Origin: Ectopseudomonas alcaliphila
Lineage (GTDB): Bacteria; Pseudomonadota; Gammaproteobacteria; Pseudomonadales; Pseudomonadaceae
Assembly (NCBI RefSeq): GCF_900101755.1
Contig: NZ_FNAE01000002.1
Coordinates: 566,617 to 630,616 of the forward strand
Direction: 5' to 3'
DNA: 64,000 bases
The position numbers were made by a program, and so were the translations under genes. The notes beneath the pieces are model-generated. The model was given only the letters and a program-made list of their open reading frames with translations, was not told where the DNA came from and did not search any database. Shown one piece after another: positions 8,331-18,074 of the stretch (position 1 is the first letter of the stretch; the number at the start of each line of letters is the position of its first letter).

Positions 8331-9824
8331 TCATCCTGCGGCGGGGCGATACTGTAGCGCTTCGGCCAGATGTTCTCGGCTGATCTGCTGCTGCTCCGCC
8401 AGGTCTGCCAGCGTGCGCGCCACCTTGAGCACCCGGTGCGCGGCACGTAGCGACAGGCCGAGCCGTTCGCAGGCGCTTTCCAGCCACTGACGATCCGCGC
8501 CGCTCAGTGCGCAGTGCTGACGCAGGCCGGGCAAGTCGAGAAAGGCATTGGCCACCCCTTGGCGTTGCAGTTGTCGCTCACGAGCCCGTGCGACCTTCGC
8601 TGCTGCCTGTGCCGTGCTTTCGCCATCTTGCGCTGGGGCGTTCAACATCGTCGTTTCGCGGGCGACCGTCAGGTGCAGGTCGATGCGATCCAGCAGTGGC
8701 CCGGACAGCTTGGCGCGGTAGCGCTGGATCTGCTCCGGTGTGCAACGACAGCGGTTGCTCGGGTCGCCCAGATAGCCGCAAGGGCAGGGGTTCATGGCGG
8801 CCACGAGCTGAAAGCGCGCGGGAAAACGCACCTTGTCCCGCGCCCGGGCAATGACGATATGGCCGCTTTCCAGCGGTTCGCGCAGCACTTCCAGTACTTT
8901 TCTATCGAATTCCGGCAGCTCATCGAGGAACAGGATGCCCATATGGGCCAAGGTTATTTCGCCAGGCTGCGGGCGACTGCCGCCTCCCACCAATGCTGGC
9001 CCGGAGGCGCTGTGGTGCGGTGTGCGAAAGGGTCGCTGCGGCCAGTGCTGCAGCGGCAGATGGCTGGCTACCGAATGGATGGCGGCGACCTGCAGCGCCT
9101 CGCTCTCGTCCAGCGGCGGCAGCAAGCCGGGCAGGCGGCTGGCCAGCAGCGTCTTGCCGGTACCGGGTGGGCCGCTGAGCAACAGGTTGTGCGATCCAGC
9201 GGCGGCCACCAGCAACGCCCGCTTGGCGGCCAACTGGCCCTGCACTTCGGCCAGATCCGGGTAGGGCAGGCTCTGCCTGAGCAGGCCCTGCGCTGCATAG
9301 GGTTCGAGAGGTGCACTGCCGTTGAGGTGCGCGGCGATCTGCAGCAGATGTTCCACGGCGATTACCTTCAGCCCCGATGCCAGGCTGGCTTCTTCGGCAT
9401 TGGCCTGCGGCACCAAGAGGGTGCGTCCGGCTGCGCGCGCGGCCAGGGCGGCCGGCAATACGCCCTGCACGGGACGCACCGCGCCGGACAGCGCCAGTTC
9501 GCCCAGGCATTCGCATTCATCCAGGGATTGAGCCGGTACCTGGCCGCTGGCTGCGAGAATCCCCAGGGCGATGGCGAGATCGAAGCGGCCGCCGTCTTTC
9601 GGCAAATCGGCAGGCGCGAGGTTCAAAGTGATGCGTTTGCTGGGGAATTCGAAGGCGGCATTGAGGATGGCGCTGCGTACGCGATCCTTGCTCTCCTTGA
9701 CTGCGGTTTCCGGTAGTCCTACCAGAGTCAGAGACGGAAGGCCGTTAGCCAGGTGCGCCTCTACGGTGACGGCCGGTGCTTCGACGCCGACCTGGGCACG
9801 GCTGTGAACGATGGCCAGGGACAT
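8331..9824 (-). CDS. comM: ComM/YifB-type AAA+ protein (Mg-chelatase-like)
   Basis: ComM is a hexameric helicase that drives branch migration during integration of transformed DNA. The 497-residue product shows a Lon-protease-like N-terminal fold (MSLAIVHSRAQVGVEAPAV), then the AAA+ core with Walker A SGPPGTGKT, Walker B ILFLDELPEF, and a zinc-type CPCGYLGDPSNRCRC stretch, ending in the C-terminal Mg-chelatase region. I choose ATG 9824 over GTG 9830 because AAGGAG lies five bases upstream of it. The next gene (ubiK) lies beyond a hairpin repeat at 9858-9908, so the two may be separate units. Confidence 0.95.
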   Translation of the reverse strand: MSLAIVHSRAQVGVEAPAVTVEAHLANGLPSLTLVGLPETAVKESKDRVRSAILNAAFEFPSKRITLNLAPADLPKDGGRFDLAIALGILAASGQVPAQSLDECECLGELALSGAVRPVQGVLPAALAARAAGRTLLVPQANAEEASLASGLKVIAVEHLLQIAAHLNGSAPLEPYAAQGLLRQSLPYPDLAEVQGQLAAKRALLVAAAGSHNLLLSGPPGTGKTLLASRLPGLLPPLDESEALQVAAIHSVASHLPLQHWPQRPFRTPHHSASGPALVGGGSRPQPGEITLAHMGILFLDELPEFDRKVLEVLREPLESGHIVIARARDKVRFPARFQLVAAMNPCPCGYLGDPSNRCRCTPEQIQRYRAKLSGPLLDRIDLHLTVARETTMLNAPAQDGESTAQAAAKVARARERQLQRQGVANAFLDLPGLRQHCALSGADRQWLESACERLGLSLRAAHRVLKVARTLADLAEQQQISREHLAEALQYRPAAG

Positions 9825-9857
9825 GATCACTCCTTGATCAAGTGGGGTGCAGTGCCT

Positions 9858-9908
9858 GTAGGAGCGGCTTCCGCCGCGAAGCCTGTTCGCGGCTGAAGCC
9901 GCTCCTAC
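9858..9908. repeat. REP-like palindrome, GTAGGAGCGGCTTC type
   Basis: Inverted arms GTAGGAGCGGCTTC and its near-complement GAAGCCGCTCCTAC bracket an inner CGCGAA/TTCGCG pair. It sits between ubiK and comM and belongs to the GTAGGAGC family found again at 13541 and, in variant form, at 35661, 60979 and 62281. Confidence 0.85.
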
Positions 9909-9917
9909 AACATAACC

Positions 9918-10175
9918 TTAGTCTGCGGCAGTGAGCTTGGCTTCCAGTTCGGCGACCTTGGCTTCCAGCGCCTCCAGGCGGGCGCGGGTGCGGGCCAGTA
10001 CCACCATCTGACTGTCGAACTCTTCCCGGCTGACCAGCTCGAGTTTGCTGAAACCACTTTGTAGCAAGGCTTTGAACTGGGCTTCCAGCTCGGCACGTGG
10101 CAGCGGGCTGTCGCCGCTGAACAGGCGTGAGGCGTGGCTACTGAGGGTATCGAGCAAGGCTTTCGGCGGTAGCAT
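9918..10175 (-). CDS. ubiK: Ubiquinone biosynthesis accessory factor UbiK (BMFP family)
   Basis: Small 85-residue protein starting MLPPKALLDTLSSHASRLF, with a second half that is a charged coiled coil (RTRARLEALEAKVAELEAKL). UbiK/YqiC trimerises through this coiled coil, binds membrane lipid and helps the aerobic Ubi complex. The length matches the family. The start at ATG 10175 is set by the conserved MLPPKxL opening; a longer in-frame extension upstream has no family character. It is divergent from the glnK control region. Confidence 0.9.
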   Translation of the reverse strand: MLPPKALLDTLSSHASRLFSGDSPLPRAELEAQFKALLQSGFSKLELVSREEFDSQMVVLARTRARLEALEAKVAELEAKLTAAD

Positions 10176-10277
10176 GATCAGGTTCCGTAAACAGACGGTC
10201 GGCAGTGTAGCACGCAGGTTGGTGGGGGGCGGCTGAGCGGCGGCTGCACGATTTTTGAGCACTCCAGAATGCATCGA

Positions 10278-10294
10278 TGCACCAATTTCGTGCG
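10278..10294. promoter_or_regulatory. Candidate NtrC enhancer site upstream of glnK
   Basis: TGCAC-N7-GTGCG matches the NtrC dyad TGCAC-N7-GTGCA with one mismatch and exact spacing. It is about 235 bases before the proposed glnK transcription start, a usual enhancer distance. Further TGCACC and GGTGC half-sites lie at 10404-10427. The 410-base gap 10176-10585 otherwise shows no gene. Confidence 0.5.
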
Positions 10295-10486
10295 CCGTGC
10301 TCGGCGTGAATGATCGGTCACTGTAGCTGGAAGCTAGTAAAGGCCTGAAAGATGGCGCTTTTACATGAGCTGGCAAGCTTTCTGCTTAGACCCCAGCGAC
10401 GCATGCACCGATGCAGTTCTGGTGCTGCAGGCGAAGCGGGGGAGTGTTTCGTCGGGAGCGGTTGGTGGGCATCGACCACGCCAGGC

Positions 10487-10502
10487 TGGAGCGGTCGGTG
10501 CA
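10487..10502 (+). promoter_or_regulatory. Candidate sigma-54 promoter of glnK
   Basis: TGGAGCGGTCGGTGCA carries the required GG-N10-GC spacing (GG 10488-10489, GC 10500-10501) and TGC at the -12 element, but matches the -24 TGGCAC box only partly. It would give a leader of about 75 bases for glnK. Known Pseudomonas glnK genes are sigma-54/NtrC controlled; this exact site is inference, and GG-N10-GC is common by chance in GC-rich DNA. Confidence 0.35.
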
Positions 10503-10534
10503 TTACAAAAGCCAGACACTGCGCTTAGACTTGA

Positions 10535-10924
<390 letters not shown>

Positions 10925-10959
10925 CAAGCCTCCGAACCCCACGCCCCAGGAGTAAACCC

Positions 10960-11178
10960 ATGACTCTGCGAACTTTCGCAGGGCTAGGAGCCCTTTTGTC
11001 CTCGAATTCTGGCCTTGCGCTGTTTTCGAGGGCCAAAGCCGGAGCTGGCGATACCCTCGTCGCTCTGCTGTGCCAGACCCTCTCAAGGTCTCGCGCTTGG
11101 CCTAGTGATGGGAATGCCTGGTCGCCTCACGGCGCAGGGGTTCCGGTGATCCAGAACGAGCGTGGCAACGACCTGTAA
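10960..11178 (+). pseudogene. Probable 5' scar of a deleted amtB copy
   Basis: A strong CCAGGAG ribosome site seven bases before ATG 10960 leads into MTLRTFAGLGALLS, the signal-peptide opening I recognise from GlnK-linked AmtB proteins of Pseudomonas (MTLRK-AGLGALLS). After about 14-20 residues the similarity ends, and the 72-codon frame runs through sequence with no AmtB membrane segments to a TAA at 11178. A GTCCGG/CCGGAC hairpin follows at 11192-11212. Some relatives carry two amtB genes after glnK, so I infer that the first was lost by internal deletion here. The remaining short frame might still be translated. Confidence 0.5.
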
Positions 11179-11258
11179 AGCATGCGGAACGCGTCCGGCG
11201 CCAACCCGGACGTTTCAACCGAACAGCGCACAACAAAAGCGCCGGCAAGAGGTGAAAA

Positions 11259-12509
11259 ATGGATAACACAGCATTGACTGCATTGCAGTACGGCTTCGAT
11301 ACCTTCTACTTTCTGATCTGTGGTGCCCTGGTGATGTGGATGGCAGCGGGTTTTGCCATGCTCGAATCCGGCCTGGTGCGTGCCAAGAACACTACCGAGA
11401 TCCTGACCAAGAACGTGGCGCTCTATGCTGTGGCCAGCGTCATGTACCTGGTGATCGGTTACCACATCATGTACTCCAGCCCGGAAGGCGGCATCCTGCC
11501 GAGCCTGGGCTTCTTGATCGGTGACGAAAACAGCGTCGAGTCGGTACTTGCCGGTGGTGACGACGCGCCTTACTACTCGGCCCGTTCGGACTTCTTCTTC
11601 CAGGTGGTGTTCGCCGCGACCTGCATGTCGATCGTTTCCGGTGCTGTTGCCGAGCGCATGAAGCTGTGGGCCTTCCTGGCTTTCGCCGTGGTCATGACCG
11701 GCTTCATCTACCCGGTTCAGGGTTTCTGGAAATGGGGCTCGGGCTTCCTCAATGAAGCTGGCTTCCTCGACTTCGCCGGTTCGGGCGTGGTGCACATGGC
11801 CGGTGCTGCTGCTGCCCTGGCTGGCGTACTGCTGCTCGGTGCACGCAAGGGCAAGTACGGTTCGAACGGTCAGGTCAATGCCATCCCCGGTTGCAACCTG
11901 CCGCTGGCTACCCTCGGTACCTTCATCCTGTGGATGGGCTGGTTCGGTTTCAACGGCGGCTCGCAGCTGAAGATGAGTACCATCGAAGACGCCAACGCCG
12001 TCGCTCAGGTGTTCGTCAACACCAACATGGCGGCAGCCGGTGGTCTGATTGCCGCGCTGATCGTTGCTCGCATCCTGTTCGGCAAGGCTGACCTGACCAT
12101 GGCGCTCAACGGAGCCCTGGCCGGCCTGGTGGCCATCACTGCCGAACCGCTGACCCCGAGCGGCCTGCAGGCAACCCTGATCGGTGGCGTCGGCGGTGTA
12201 CTGGTGGTGTTCTCGATCCTCGGTCTGGACAAGGTCAAGATCGACGACCCGGTCGGTGCCATCTCGGTGCACGGCGTGGTTGGCATCTGGGGTCTGCTGG
12301 CTGTCTGCCTGACCAACAGCGATGCTTCGCTGGGGGCTCAGCTGCTGGGTATCGCCAGCATCTTCGCCTGGGTATTCATCGCCAGCCTGATCGTCTGGAG
12401 CATCATCAAGGCGGTGATCGGTCTGCGCGTCAGCGAAGAAGAAGAATATGAAGGTGTGGATATCGCTGAGTGCGGTATGGAGGCCTACCCGGAATTCACC
12501 AACAAGTGA
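11259..12509 (+). CDS. amtB: Ammonium transporter (Amt family)
   Basis: Trimeric inner-membrane ammonium channel of 416 residues with about 11 membrane helices. The pore histidines appear in GVVHMAGAAAA and SVHGVVGIWG, and the gate region in ATCMSIVSGAVAERM. Unlike the usual GlnK-linked pseudomonad AmtB it has no cleaved signal peptide and begins MDNTALTALQYGFDTFYFLI, so it belongs to a different Amt branch. The C-terminal tail GLRVSEEEEYEGVDIAECG is the conserved segment that contacts P-II proteins. AAGAGGTG precedes ATG 11259. It should be co-transcribed with glnK across the scar. Confidence 0.95.
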   Translation: MDNTALTALQYGFDTFYFLICGALVMWMAAGFAMLESGLVRAKNTTEILTKNVALYAVASVMYLVIGYHIMYSSPEGGILPSLGFLIGDENSVESVLAGGDDAPYYSARSDFFFQVVFAATCMSIVSGAVAERMKLWAFLAFAVVMTGFIYPVQGFWKWGSGFLNEAGFLDFAGSGVVHMAGAAAALAGVLLLGARKGKYGSNGQVNAIPGCNLPLATLGTFILWMGWFGFNGGSQLKMSTIEDANAVAQVFVNTNMAAAGGLIAALIVARILFGKADLTMALNGALAGLVAITAEPLTPSGLQATLIGGVGGVLVVFSILGLDKVKIDDPVGAISVHGVVGIWGLLAVCLTNSDASLGAQLLGIASIFAWVFIASLIVWSIIKAVIGLRVSEEEEYEGVDIAECGMEAYPEFTNK

Positions 12510-12525
12510 TCCTCCGGTAAATCGC

Positions 12526-12557
12526 AAAGGGCGCCTTCGGGCGCCCTTTGTTTTTTC
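12526..12557 (+). terminator. Rho-independent terminator after amtB
   Basis: Stem AAAGGGCGCC-TTCG-GGCGCCCTTT (12526-12549) is followed by GTTTTTTC. Confidence 0.9.
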
Positions 12558-12607
12558 TGGCAGCACGCTAGAATGCGCGCGCTGGAGCCATCGAGAGTGA
12601 GATCGGT

Positions 12608-13033
12608 ATGTGGCAGCAACGCATCATCAGCCTGCGTCCGCGTGAGCGCGGGTTTCATCTGGTGACCGAAGAAGTGCTGGCAGTATTGCCGGAACTGGCG
12701 CAGGTACGTGTTGGTCTGTTGCATCTGTGGCTGCAGCACACCTCGGCCTCGCTGACGGTCAACGAGAACGCCGATCCCGCGGTACGCCGCGATTTCGAGC
12801 GCTTCTTCAACCGTCTGGTGCCGCAGGGTGAGGCGGGCTACGAGCACGATTACGAAGGGCCGGATGATTTGCCGGCGCATTTCAAGGGCAGTCTGCTGGG
12901 CTTTCAGCTACAGCTGCCGATACAGCAGGGACGGCTGGCGCTCGGGACGTGGCAAGGGATCTACCTCGGTGAGCATCGCGATCATGGTGGTGCTCGGCGA
13001 GTGGTGGCGACCTTGCATGGTGAGGCTATTTGA
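12608..13033 (+). CDS. yjbQ: YjbQ/UPF0047 family protein
   Basis: A 141-residue protein of the widespread YjbQ family, with the signature [19 protein letters not shown] and the C-terminal [16 protein letters not shown], which hold the conserved histidines and acids of the presumed active site. Some members show weak thiamine phosphate synthase activity, but the physiological role is unsettled. ATG 12608 is 98 bases after the amtB stop and behind a terminator, so it is a separate unit. Confidence 0.93.
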   Translation: MWQQRIISLRPRERGFHLVTEEVLAVLPELAQVRVGLLHLWLQHTSASLTVNENADPAVRRDFERFFNRLVPQGEAGYEHDYEGPDDLPAHFKGSLLGFQLQLPIQQGRLALGTWQGIYLGEHRDHGGARRVVATLHGEAI

Positions 13034-13110
13034 ATTTTTTCCGGTCGAGCGGTGCACATCGCACGACTGGGCTATAACTAACCTGCTTTTCGCAAGTCAT
13101 GAGGTTGAAC

Positions 13111-13434
13111 ATGAGCGACGAAGACCTGGAACAAGACGATCTGGAAGGGGCTGACGAGGACGATGGCGAGGGCCTGGCTGCTGCCGATGACGGCGACAGT
13201 GGCGACGACGAAGGCAGCGGCGAGGTCGTAGCCAGCGGCAAGAAGAGCAAGGCCAAAGCCGTTGAAGTCGATGAGCTGCCCAGCATCGAAGCCAAGCAGA
13301 AGGAGCGGGATGCCCTGGCCAAGGCCATGGAAGAGTTTCTCTCCCAGGGTGGCAAGGTGCAGGAGGTGGAGCCCAACGTGGTCGCCGACCCACCCAAGAA
13401 GCCCGACAGCAAATACGGCAGCCGCCCCATCTGA
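13111..13434 (+). CDS. sutA: RNA polymerase-binding regulator SutA
   Basis: SutA supports transcription during slow growth in Pseudomonas by binding RNA polymerase. The 107-residue product from ATG 13111 has a highly acidic disordered N-terminus (SDEDLEQDDLEGADEDDGE), a short basic linker GKKSKAKA, the conserved helix EAKQKERDALAKAMEEFL and the invariant tail ADPPKKPDSKYGSRPI. GAGG seven bases upstream supports this start; an in-frame ATG at 13099 lacks one. A terminator follows directly. Confidence 0.93.
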   Translation: MSDEDLEQDDLEGADEDDGEGLAAADDGDSGDDEGSGEVVASGKKSKAKAVEVDELPSIEAKQKERDALAKAMEEFLSQGGKVQEVEPNVVADPPKKPDSKYGSRPI

Positions 13435-13452
13435 GGGCGGCTCGCTGCAAGG

Positions 13453-13478
13453 AACCCGTCCATGTGGCGGGTTTTTTG
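13453..13478 (+). terminator. Rho-independent terminator after sutA
   Basis: Short stem AACCCG (13453-13458) pairing with CGGGTT (13468-13473), followed by a run of Ts. Confidence 0.75.
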
Positions 13479-13540
13479 TTGCCTGTCATTCCTGGCGGCA
13501 ATCCGGGGCGGCGCAGTTCAATCGGCGCCTCGGCAATCTT

Positions 13541-13604
13541 GTAGGAGCCCGCTTGCGGGCGATCAGGGTAGCGGTGAGTGGATCGCCCGCAAGCGGGCTC
13601 CTAC
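13541..13604. repeat. REP-like palindrome, GTAGGAGCCCGCTTGCGGGC type
   Basis: Arms GTAGGAGCCCGCTTGCGGGC at 13541-13560 and their exact complement at 13585-13604 form a perfect 20-base inverted repeat with an extra GATC/GATC pair inside. It separates the convergent sutA and HAD genes. Confidence 0.9.
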
Positions 13605-13617
13605 ACGGGGATCGGTA

Positions 13618-14319
13618 CTAGCGCAGCCAACTGGTGAGCAGCCCCGGCAGTTCGGCGAGACTGGCAATCTGCGCGTCCGGCGTCACGTTGCCCTCCCAGG
13701 CACGCCCTTGCGGGTTGAACCAGATCGCGCGCAGGCCGGCCGCCTGGGCGCCGGCAATGTCGTCGCTGGGATGATCGCCGATGTGCACGGCGCGTTCGGC
13801 GGCAATGCCGCCTGCGCGGCTGAGCGCTTCGCGGAAGGGTTTCGGGTCGGGCTTGCCGATGCCCAGTTCCTCGGCGCACAGGGCGAACTGGAAGTAATCT
13901 GACAGGCCCAGGCGGCGCACGTCGGCATTGCCGTTGGTGATCACGCCGAGCATGAAGCGCTCGGCCAACGCCTCCAGCGTCGGGTGCACCTCGGTGAACA
14001 GTTCGACCTGATGGCGGGCGCTGAGAAAGACCTGGAACCCCGCTTCGGCCAGCGTCTGCGCCTCGCTCTGTGGATAACCGGCGTCTTCCAGGGCGTGAAA
14101 CAGAATGCGTCGGCGCAGTTCGCTGAGGCGGTGCTTGAGCATCGGCTCGGCTTCGAGCAGGCGGCTGCGCACGGTCCACAGGTGTTCGACCGGCACCGCG
14201 CCCAGACGCGGCGCATGCAGGGCCAGCCAATTGCGCAGGGCGGCTTCGGCATCCTGCATCACCGGGGTGACGTCCCACAGGGTGTCGTCGAGGTCGAAGG
14301 TGATCAGTTCAATGCTCAT
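13618..14319 (-). CDS. yigB: HAD-family phosphatase (YigB-like)
   Basis: A 233-residue HAD hydrolase. Motif I is FDLDDTLWD, with nucleophile Asp9 and acid Asp11; motif II is in GVITNGN; motif III is GKPDPKPF; motif IV is [14 protein letters not shown]. coli YigB, an FMN phosphatase, likewise follows xerC in the dapF-xerC-yigB order, and here the start overlaps the xerC stop by four bases (ATGA), indicating coupling. Substrate is inferred from synteny only. Confidence 0.88.
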   Translation of the reverse strand: MSIELITFDLDDTLWDVTPVMQDAEAALRNWLALHAPRLGAVPVEHLWTVRSRLLEAEPMLKHRLSELRRRILFHALEDAGYPQSEAQTLAEAGFQVFLSARHQVELFTEVHPTLEALAERFMLGVITNGNADVRRLGLSDYFQFALCAEELGIGKPDPKPFREALSRAGGIAAERAVHIGDHPSDDIAGAQAAGLRAIWFNPQGRAWEGNVTPDAQIASLAELPGLLTSWLR

Positions 14320-15218
14320 TCGGAACCGCCTTTGCGCTTGGCACGTGGATGGGCCTGGTCATAGACACTGGCCAGGTGCTGGAAGTCCAGGTGGGTATAG
14401 ATCTGCGTAGTGGCGATATCGGCGTGGCCGAGTAACTCCTGTACCGCGCGCAGATCCTGCGAGGACTCGAGCATATGACTGGCGAAACTGTGACGCAGCA
14501 TGTGCGGGTGCAGGTGCTGGCCCAGTTCGCGCACGCCGGCCTGGCGCACACGCAGCTGCACCGCGCGCGGCCCCAGGCGACGGCCCTGCTGGCTGATGAA
14601 TACCGCGCCGTCGTTCGGGTTGGCCAGCTTGCGCAGGGGCAGCCATTGCTCCAGCGCCTGGCGCGCCAGGCTGCCGACCGGCAGTTCGCGCACCTTGTTG
14701 CCCTTGCCGCGTACGCGCACCAGGCCGGCGGGCAGGTCCAGGCCGTCGAGATCGAGCCCTACCAGTTCGGACAGGCGCAGCCCGGAGGAATAGAACAGCT
14801 CGAGCATGGCCTGATCCCGTCGGGCGATGAAATCGTCCTCCACCGCGCCGTCGAGCAGCTGCGCGCTGCGGTCGGCATCCAGCGTACGGGGCAGGCGGCG
14901 TTCGCGCTTCGGTGGGCTCAGGCCGGTGGCCGGATCGTGACGGCACAGGCCTTCACGCAACAGATATTGATAGAGGCCGCGGGTAGCCGAGAGCAGGCGC
15001 GCCAGGCTGCGGCTGGAGAGGCCTTGCTGGTGCAGGCGGGCAACCATGCGGCGCAGGTTGCGCGTATCCAGCCCGGCCCAGTCGTTCAGGCCCTCCGCTT
15101 CGCAGAAAGCCAGCAGCTTGCCGAGATCACGGCGATAGCCGTCGAGGGTATGCACTGACACCTGGCGCTCGCGACGCAGATGTTCGAGATAGGCATCGAG
15201 ATGGGCTTCAAGTGTCAC
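14316..15218 (-). CDS. xerC: Tyrosine recombinase XerC
   Basis: XerC works with XerD at the dif site to resolve chromosome dimers. From GTG 15218 the product is 300 residues: an N-terminal SAM-like core-binding domain ([20 protein letters not shown]) and a catalytic domain with Arg in [14 protein letters not shown], the [10 protein letters not shown] box, [12 protein letters not shown] and the C-terminal tyrosine. An in-frame ATG at 15263 would lie inside the arm of a perfect hairpin (15243-15268) and would add 15 residues not seen in the family, so I prefer GTG. It is part of the lysA-dapF-DUF484-xerC-yigB unit. Confidence 0.94.
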   Translation of the reverse strand: MTLEAHLDAYLEHLRRERQVSVHTLDGYRRDLGKLLAFCEAEGLNDWAGLDTRNLRRMVARLHQQGLSSRSLARLLSATRGLYQYLLREGLCRHDPATGLSPPKRERRLPRTLDADRSAQLLDGAVEDDFIARRDQAMLELFYSSGLRLSELVGLDLDGLDLPAGLVRVRGKGNKVRELPVGSLARQALEQWLPLRKLANPNDGAVFISQQGRRLGPRAVQLRVRQAGVRELGQHLHPHMLRHSFASHMLESSQDLRAVQELLGHADIATTQIYTHLDFQHLASVYDQAHPRAKRKGGSE

Positions 15219-15242
15219 GTGCCGGGTTCCGAATGGGTCGAT

Positions 15243-15268
15243 GGTGGATGAGCTGCGCGTCATCCACC
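15243..15268. repeat. Perfect hairpin between DUF484 and xerC
   Basis: GGTGGATGA (15243-15251) and TCATCCACC (15260-15268) pair around an eight-base loop. It lies inside the operon and could limit read-through or stabilise mRNA. Confidence 0.8.
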
Positions 15269-15277
15269 CTACACGAC

Positions 15278-15976
15278 CTAGCGTACCGAACGCAGCGGTG
15301 TGGCGAAGCTTGGCAGTACGCGGGCCAGGACTTCGGCGATATAGCCGAGGAACAGCGTGCCCAGCGAGCTCTTGTAGTGCTGCGGGTCGGCGCTGCCGAT
15401 GGCGAGAACGCCATGCAGGCCCTGATGATTGAGGCTGACCACGGCAGCGGAACCGACTTGCGCCGCGTCTTCCTTGCCGAAGAGAAATTCCAGCTCGTGC
15501 GGGCGCAATACGCCGCAGATGGTCTTGCCGCCGCTGAGCAGGCCACCGACCTGCTGATGTGCTTCGGCCGAGCTGACCGAGCGACCGACCGGCAGCTTGT
15601 TGTCGCTGAACAGGATCAGGCCGACGAAGGGCACCTGAAACTCGTGGCGCAGGCTGTCTTCGACCACGCCGACCACTTCTTCCAGGCTGCCGGCATCGAG
15701 CAGATCGAGCACCAGGCGGCGCGTCTTGTCGAACAGGCGGTCGTTGTCGCGGGCTACGTCCATCAGTTGGCCAAGGCGGTGACGCATCTCGATGTTGCGT
15801 TCACGCAGCAGCTTGACCTGGCGTTCGACCAGCGACACGGCGTTGCCGGGTTGGTGCGGAATGCGCAGCTCGGGAATCAGCTCTTCATGGTCGATGAAGA
15901 ACTCCGGGTGCAGGCGCAAATAGGCGGCGACCGTTTCCGAATCGAGCGGTTTGGGCGAATCCTGCTGGTCGGTCAT
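15278..15976 (-). CDS. DUF484 family protein
   Basis: A 232-residue protein with a GAF-like fold (about 85-225) preceded by the conserved opening [26 protein letters not shown] and a coiled segment [21 protein letters not shown]. No enzymatic function is established. It always sits between dapF and xerC in this group, and its start overlaps the dapF stop by four bases here. Confidence 0.92.
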   Translation of the reverse strand: MTDQQDSPKPLDSETVAAYLRLHPEFFIDHEELIPELRIPHQPGNAVSLVERQVKLLRERNIEMRHRLGQLMDVARDNDRLFDKTRRLVLDLLDAGSLEEVVGVVEDSLRHEFQVPFVGLILFSDNKLPVGRSVSSAEAHQQVGGLLSGGKTICGVLRPHELEFLFGKEDAAQVGSAAVVSLNHQGLHGVLAIGSADPQHYKSSLGTLFLGYIAEVLARVLPSFATPLRSVR

Positions 15977-16803
15977 AGGCGAACCTGTCCTTCATATACG
16001 CGGGCAGCGGGCCCGGTCATCATAACCGGCTGACCTTCGCCTGCCCATTCGATGGACAGTTTGCCGCCTGGCAGTTCCAGTTGCACGGGCGAATCCATCC
16101 ATCCCTGGCGAATCGCTGCGACCGCTGCCGCGCAGGCGCCGGTGCCGCAGGCCAGGGTTTCGCCAGCGCCACGCTCCCACACACGCAGGCGTGCACGATT
16201 GCGATCCTGTATCTGCAGGAAGCCGACATTGACCCGCTGTGGGAAGCGCGGATGGTGTTCCAGCTTCGGCCCCAGTTCGTGCACGGGGGCGCTGTCGACG
16301 TTGTCGACGCGCAGTACCGCATGCGGGTTGCCCATCGACAGTGCGGCCAGCTCGACGCTCTGGCCCTCGACGTCGACGTGATAGCTCAGCGCGGCTTGCT
16401 CGGCCTGGAAGGGCACCTGTGCCGGTTCCAGGCGCGGCGCGCCCATGTTGACGCAGACCTGGCCGTCGTTCTGCACGCGCAGCTCGATGATGCCGCTCTT
16501 GGTCTCGACGCGGATGACCTTCTTGGTGGTCAGGCGCTTGTCCAGCACGAAGCGGGCGAAGCAGCGCGCGCCGTTACCGCACTGCTCCACTTCCGAACCG
16601 TCGGAGTTGAAGATGCGGTAGCGGAAGTCGACATCCGGATGGCTCGGCGGCTCGACGATCAGCAGTTGATCGAAACCGACGCCGACATGGCGGTCGCCCC
16701 ATTGTTTGGCATGCTTGGGTTGCACGTGGGCGTGCTGACTGATCAGGTCGAGGACCATGAAGTCATTGCCCAGGCCGTGCATCTTGGTAAAGCGCAATAG
16801 CAT
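15973..16803 (-). CDS. dapF: Diaminopimelate epimerase
   Basis: Converts LL- to meso-diaminopimelate for peptidoglycan and lysine synthesis. The 276-residue product from ATG 16803 starts [15 protein letters not shown]; the two catalytic cysteines are Cys75 in EQCGNGARC and Cys219 in [10 protein letters not shown], one in each half of the pseudo-symmetric fold. GAGGG upstream supports the start. It lies ten bases after lysA, which uses its product. Confidence 0.97.
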   Translation of the reverse strand: MLLRFTKMHGLGNDFMVLDLISQHAHVQPKHAKQWGDRHVGVGFDQLLIVEPPSHPDVDFRYRIFNSDGSEVEQCGNGARCFARFVLDKRLTTKKVIRVETKSGIIELRVQNDGQVCVNMGAPRLEPAQVPFQAEQAALSYHVDVEGQSVELAALSMGNPHAVLRVDNVDSAPVHELGPKLEHHPRFPQRVNVGFLQIQDRNRARLRVWERGAGETLACGTGACAAAVAAIRQGWMDSPVQLELPGGKLSIEWAGEGQPVMMTGPAARVYEGQVRL

Positions 16804-16813
16804 GACGTCGCCC

Positions 16814-18061
16814 TCAGGCCGGCAGCAGGCTTTCGCCGGCATAGAGCTCTTGGACGGTCTCGCGACGACGCACTTCATAGGCCTGCTCGCCATCCACCAG
16901 CACCTCGGCGGCGCGGCCGCGGGTGTTGTAGTTGGAGCTCATGACGAAGCCATAGGCGCCGGCCGAACGCACAGCCAGCAGGTCGCCGTCTTCCAGCACC
17001 AGCTGACGATCCTTGGCCAGGAAGTCGCCGGTCTCGCAGATCGGCCCGACCAGGTCGTAGTGGCGCGCCTCGCCTGCACGCGGCTGCACCGGCGACACGT
17101 CCATCCACGCCTGATACAGGGCCGGGCGGATCAGGTCGTTCATCGCCGCATCGACGATGGCGAAGTCCTTGTGCTCGGTGTGCTTGAGGTATTCGACCTG
17201 GGTCAGCAGCACGCCGGCGTTGGCGACGATGAAACGGCCCGGCTCGAACACCAGTGACAGGTCGCGGCCTTGCAGGCGCTTGCGCACGGCGGCGATGTAG
17301 TCGCCGGCCAGCGGTGGTTGCTCGTCGCGGTATTGCACGCCAAGGCCGCCGCCCAGATCCAGATGCTTGATGGTGATGCCACGCGCGGCCAGCTTGTCGA
17401 CCAGCAGCAGCAGGCGATCCAGCGCATCGAGGAAGGGTTCGAGGGTGGTCAGCTGCGAGCCGATATGGCAATCGACGCCGATCACTTCCAGGTTCGGCAG
17501 TTCGGCGGCACGGGCGTAGACCGCCTCGGCCTGCTCGATGTCGATGCCGAACTTGTTTTCCTTGAGGCCGGTGGAAATGTACGGGTGGGTGCCAGCGTCC
17601 ACGTCCGGGTTGACCCGCAGCGAGACGGGCGCCTTGAGTCCCAGCTCGGCAGCGACCTTCTGCAGGCGCTCCAGCTCGACGCTGGACTCGACGTTGAAGC
17701 AGTGCACGCCGACTTCCAGCGCGCGGCGCATGTCGTCGCGGCTCTTGCCAACGCCGGAGAAGACGATGCGGCTCGGCTCGCCACCGGCGGCCAGCACGCG
17801 CTCCAGTTCACCGCTGGAAACGATGTCGAAGCCGGCGCCGAGGCGTGCCAGAACATTCAGCACGCCGATGTTGGAGTTGGCTTTGACCGCGAAGCAGACC
17901 AGGTGCGGCATGCCGGCCAGGGCATCGGCATAGGCGCGGTACTGCCCTTCGATATGGGCGCGGGAATAGACATAGGTGGGCGTGCCGAAGCGCTGGGCCA
18001 GCGCAGACAAGGCAACGCCTTCCGCGAACAGCTCACCGTCGCGGTAGTTGAAGGCTTCCAT
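16814..18061 (-). CDS. lysA: Diaminopimelate decarboxylase
   Basis: PLP enzyme for the last step of lysine synthesis, meso-diaminopimelate to lysine. The 415-residue product has the PLP lysine Lys60 in CFAVKANSN, the HIGSQ motif, and the C-terminal [13 protein letters not shown] and [14 protein letters not shown] signatures. AGGAG sits upstream of ATG 18061. It heads the compact unit lysA-dapF-DUF484-xerC-yigB and follows the lipoprotein gene lptM by 13 bases. Confidence 0.97.
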   Translation of the reverse strand: MEAFNYRDGELFAEGVALSALAQRFGTPTYVYSRAHIEGQYRAYADALAGMPHLVCFAVKANSNIGVLNVLARLGAGFDIVSSGELERVLAAGGEPSRIVFSGVGKSRDDMRRALEVGVHCFNVESSVELERLQKVAAELGLKAPVSLRVNPDVDAGTHPYISTGLKENKFGIDIEQAEAVYARAAELPNLEVIGVDCHIGSQLTTLEPFLDALDRLLLLVDKLAARGITIKHLDLGGGLGVQYRDEQPPLAGDYIAAVRKRLQGRDLSLVFEPGRFIVANAGVLLTQVEYLKHTEHKDFAIVDAAMNDLIRPALYQAWMDVSPVQPRAGEARHYDLVGPICETGDFLAKDRQLVLEDGDLLAVRSAGAYGFVMSSNYNTRGRAAEVLVDGEQAYEVRRRETVQELYAGESLLPA

Positions 18062-18074
18062 GGGGCAGCTCCTG

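Noticed and set aside
11127..12566. 479-codon open frame opposite amtB
   Set aside because: Shadow frame, H/Q/D-rich without domains; amtB is clearly coding and the frame runs through its terminator.
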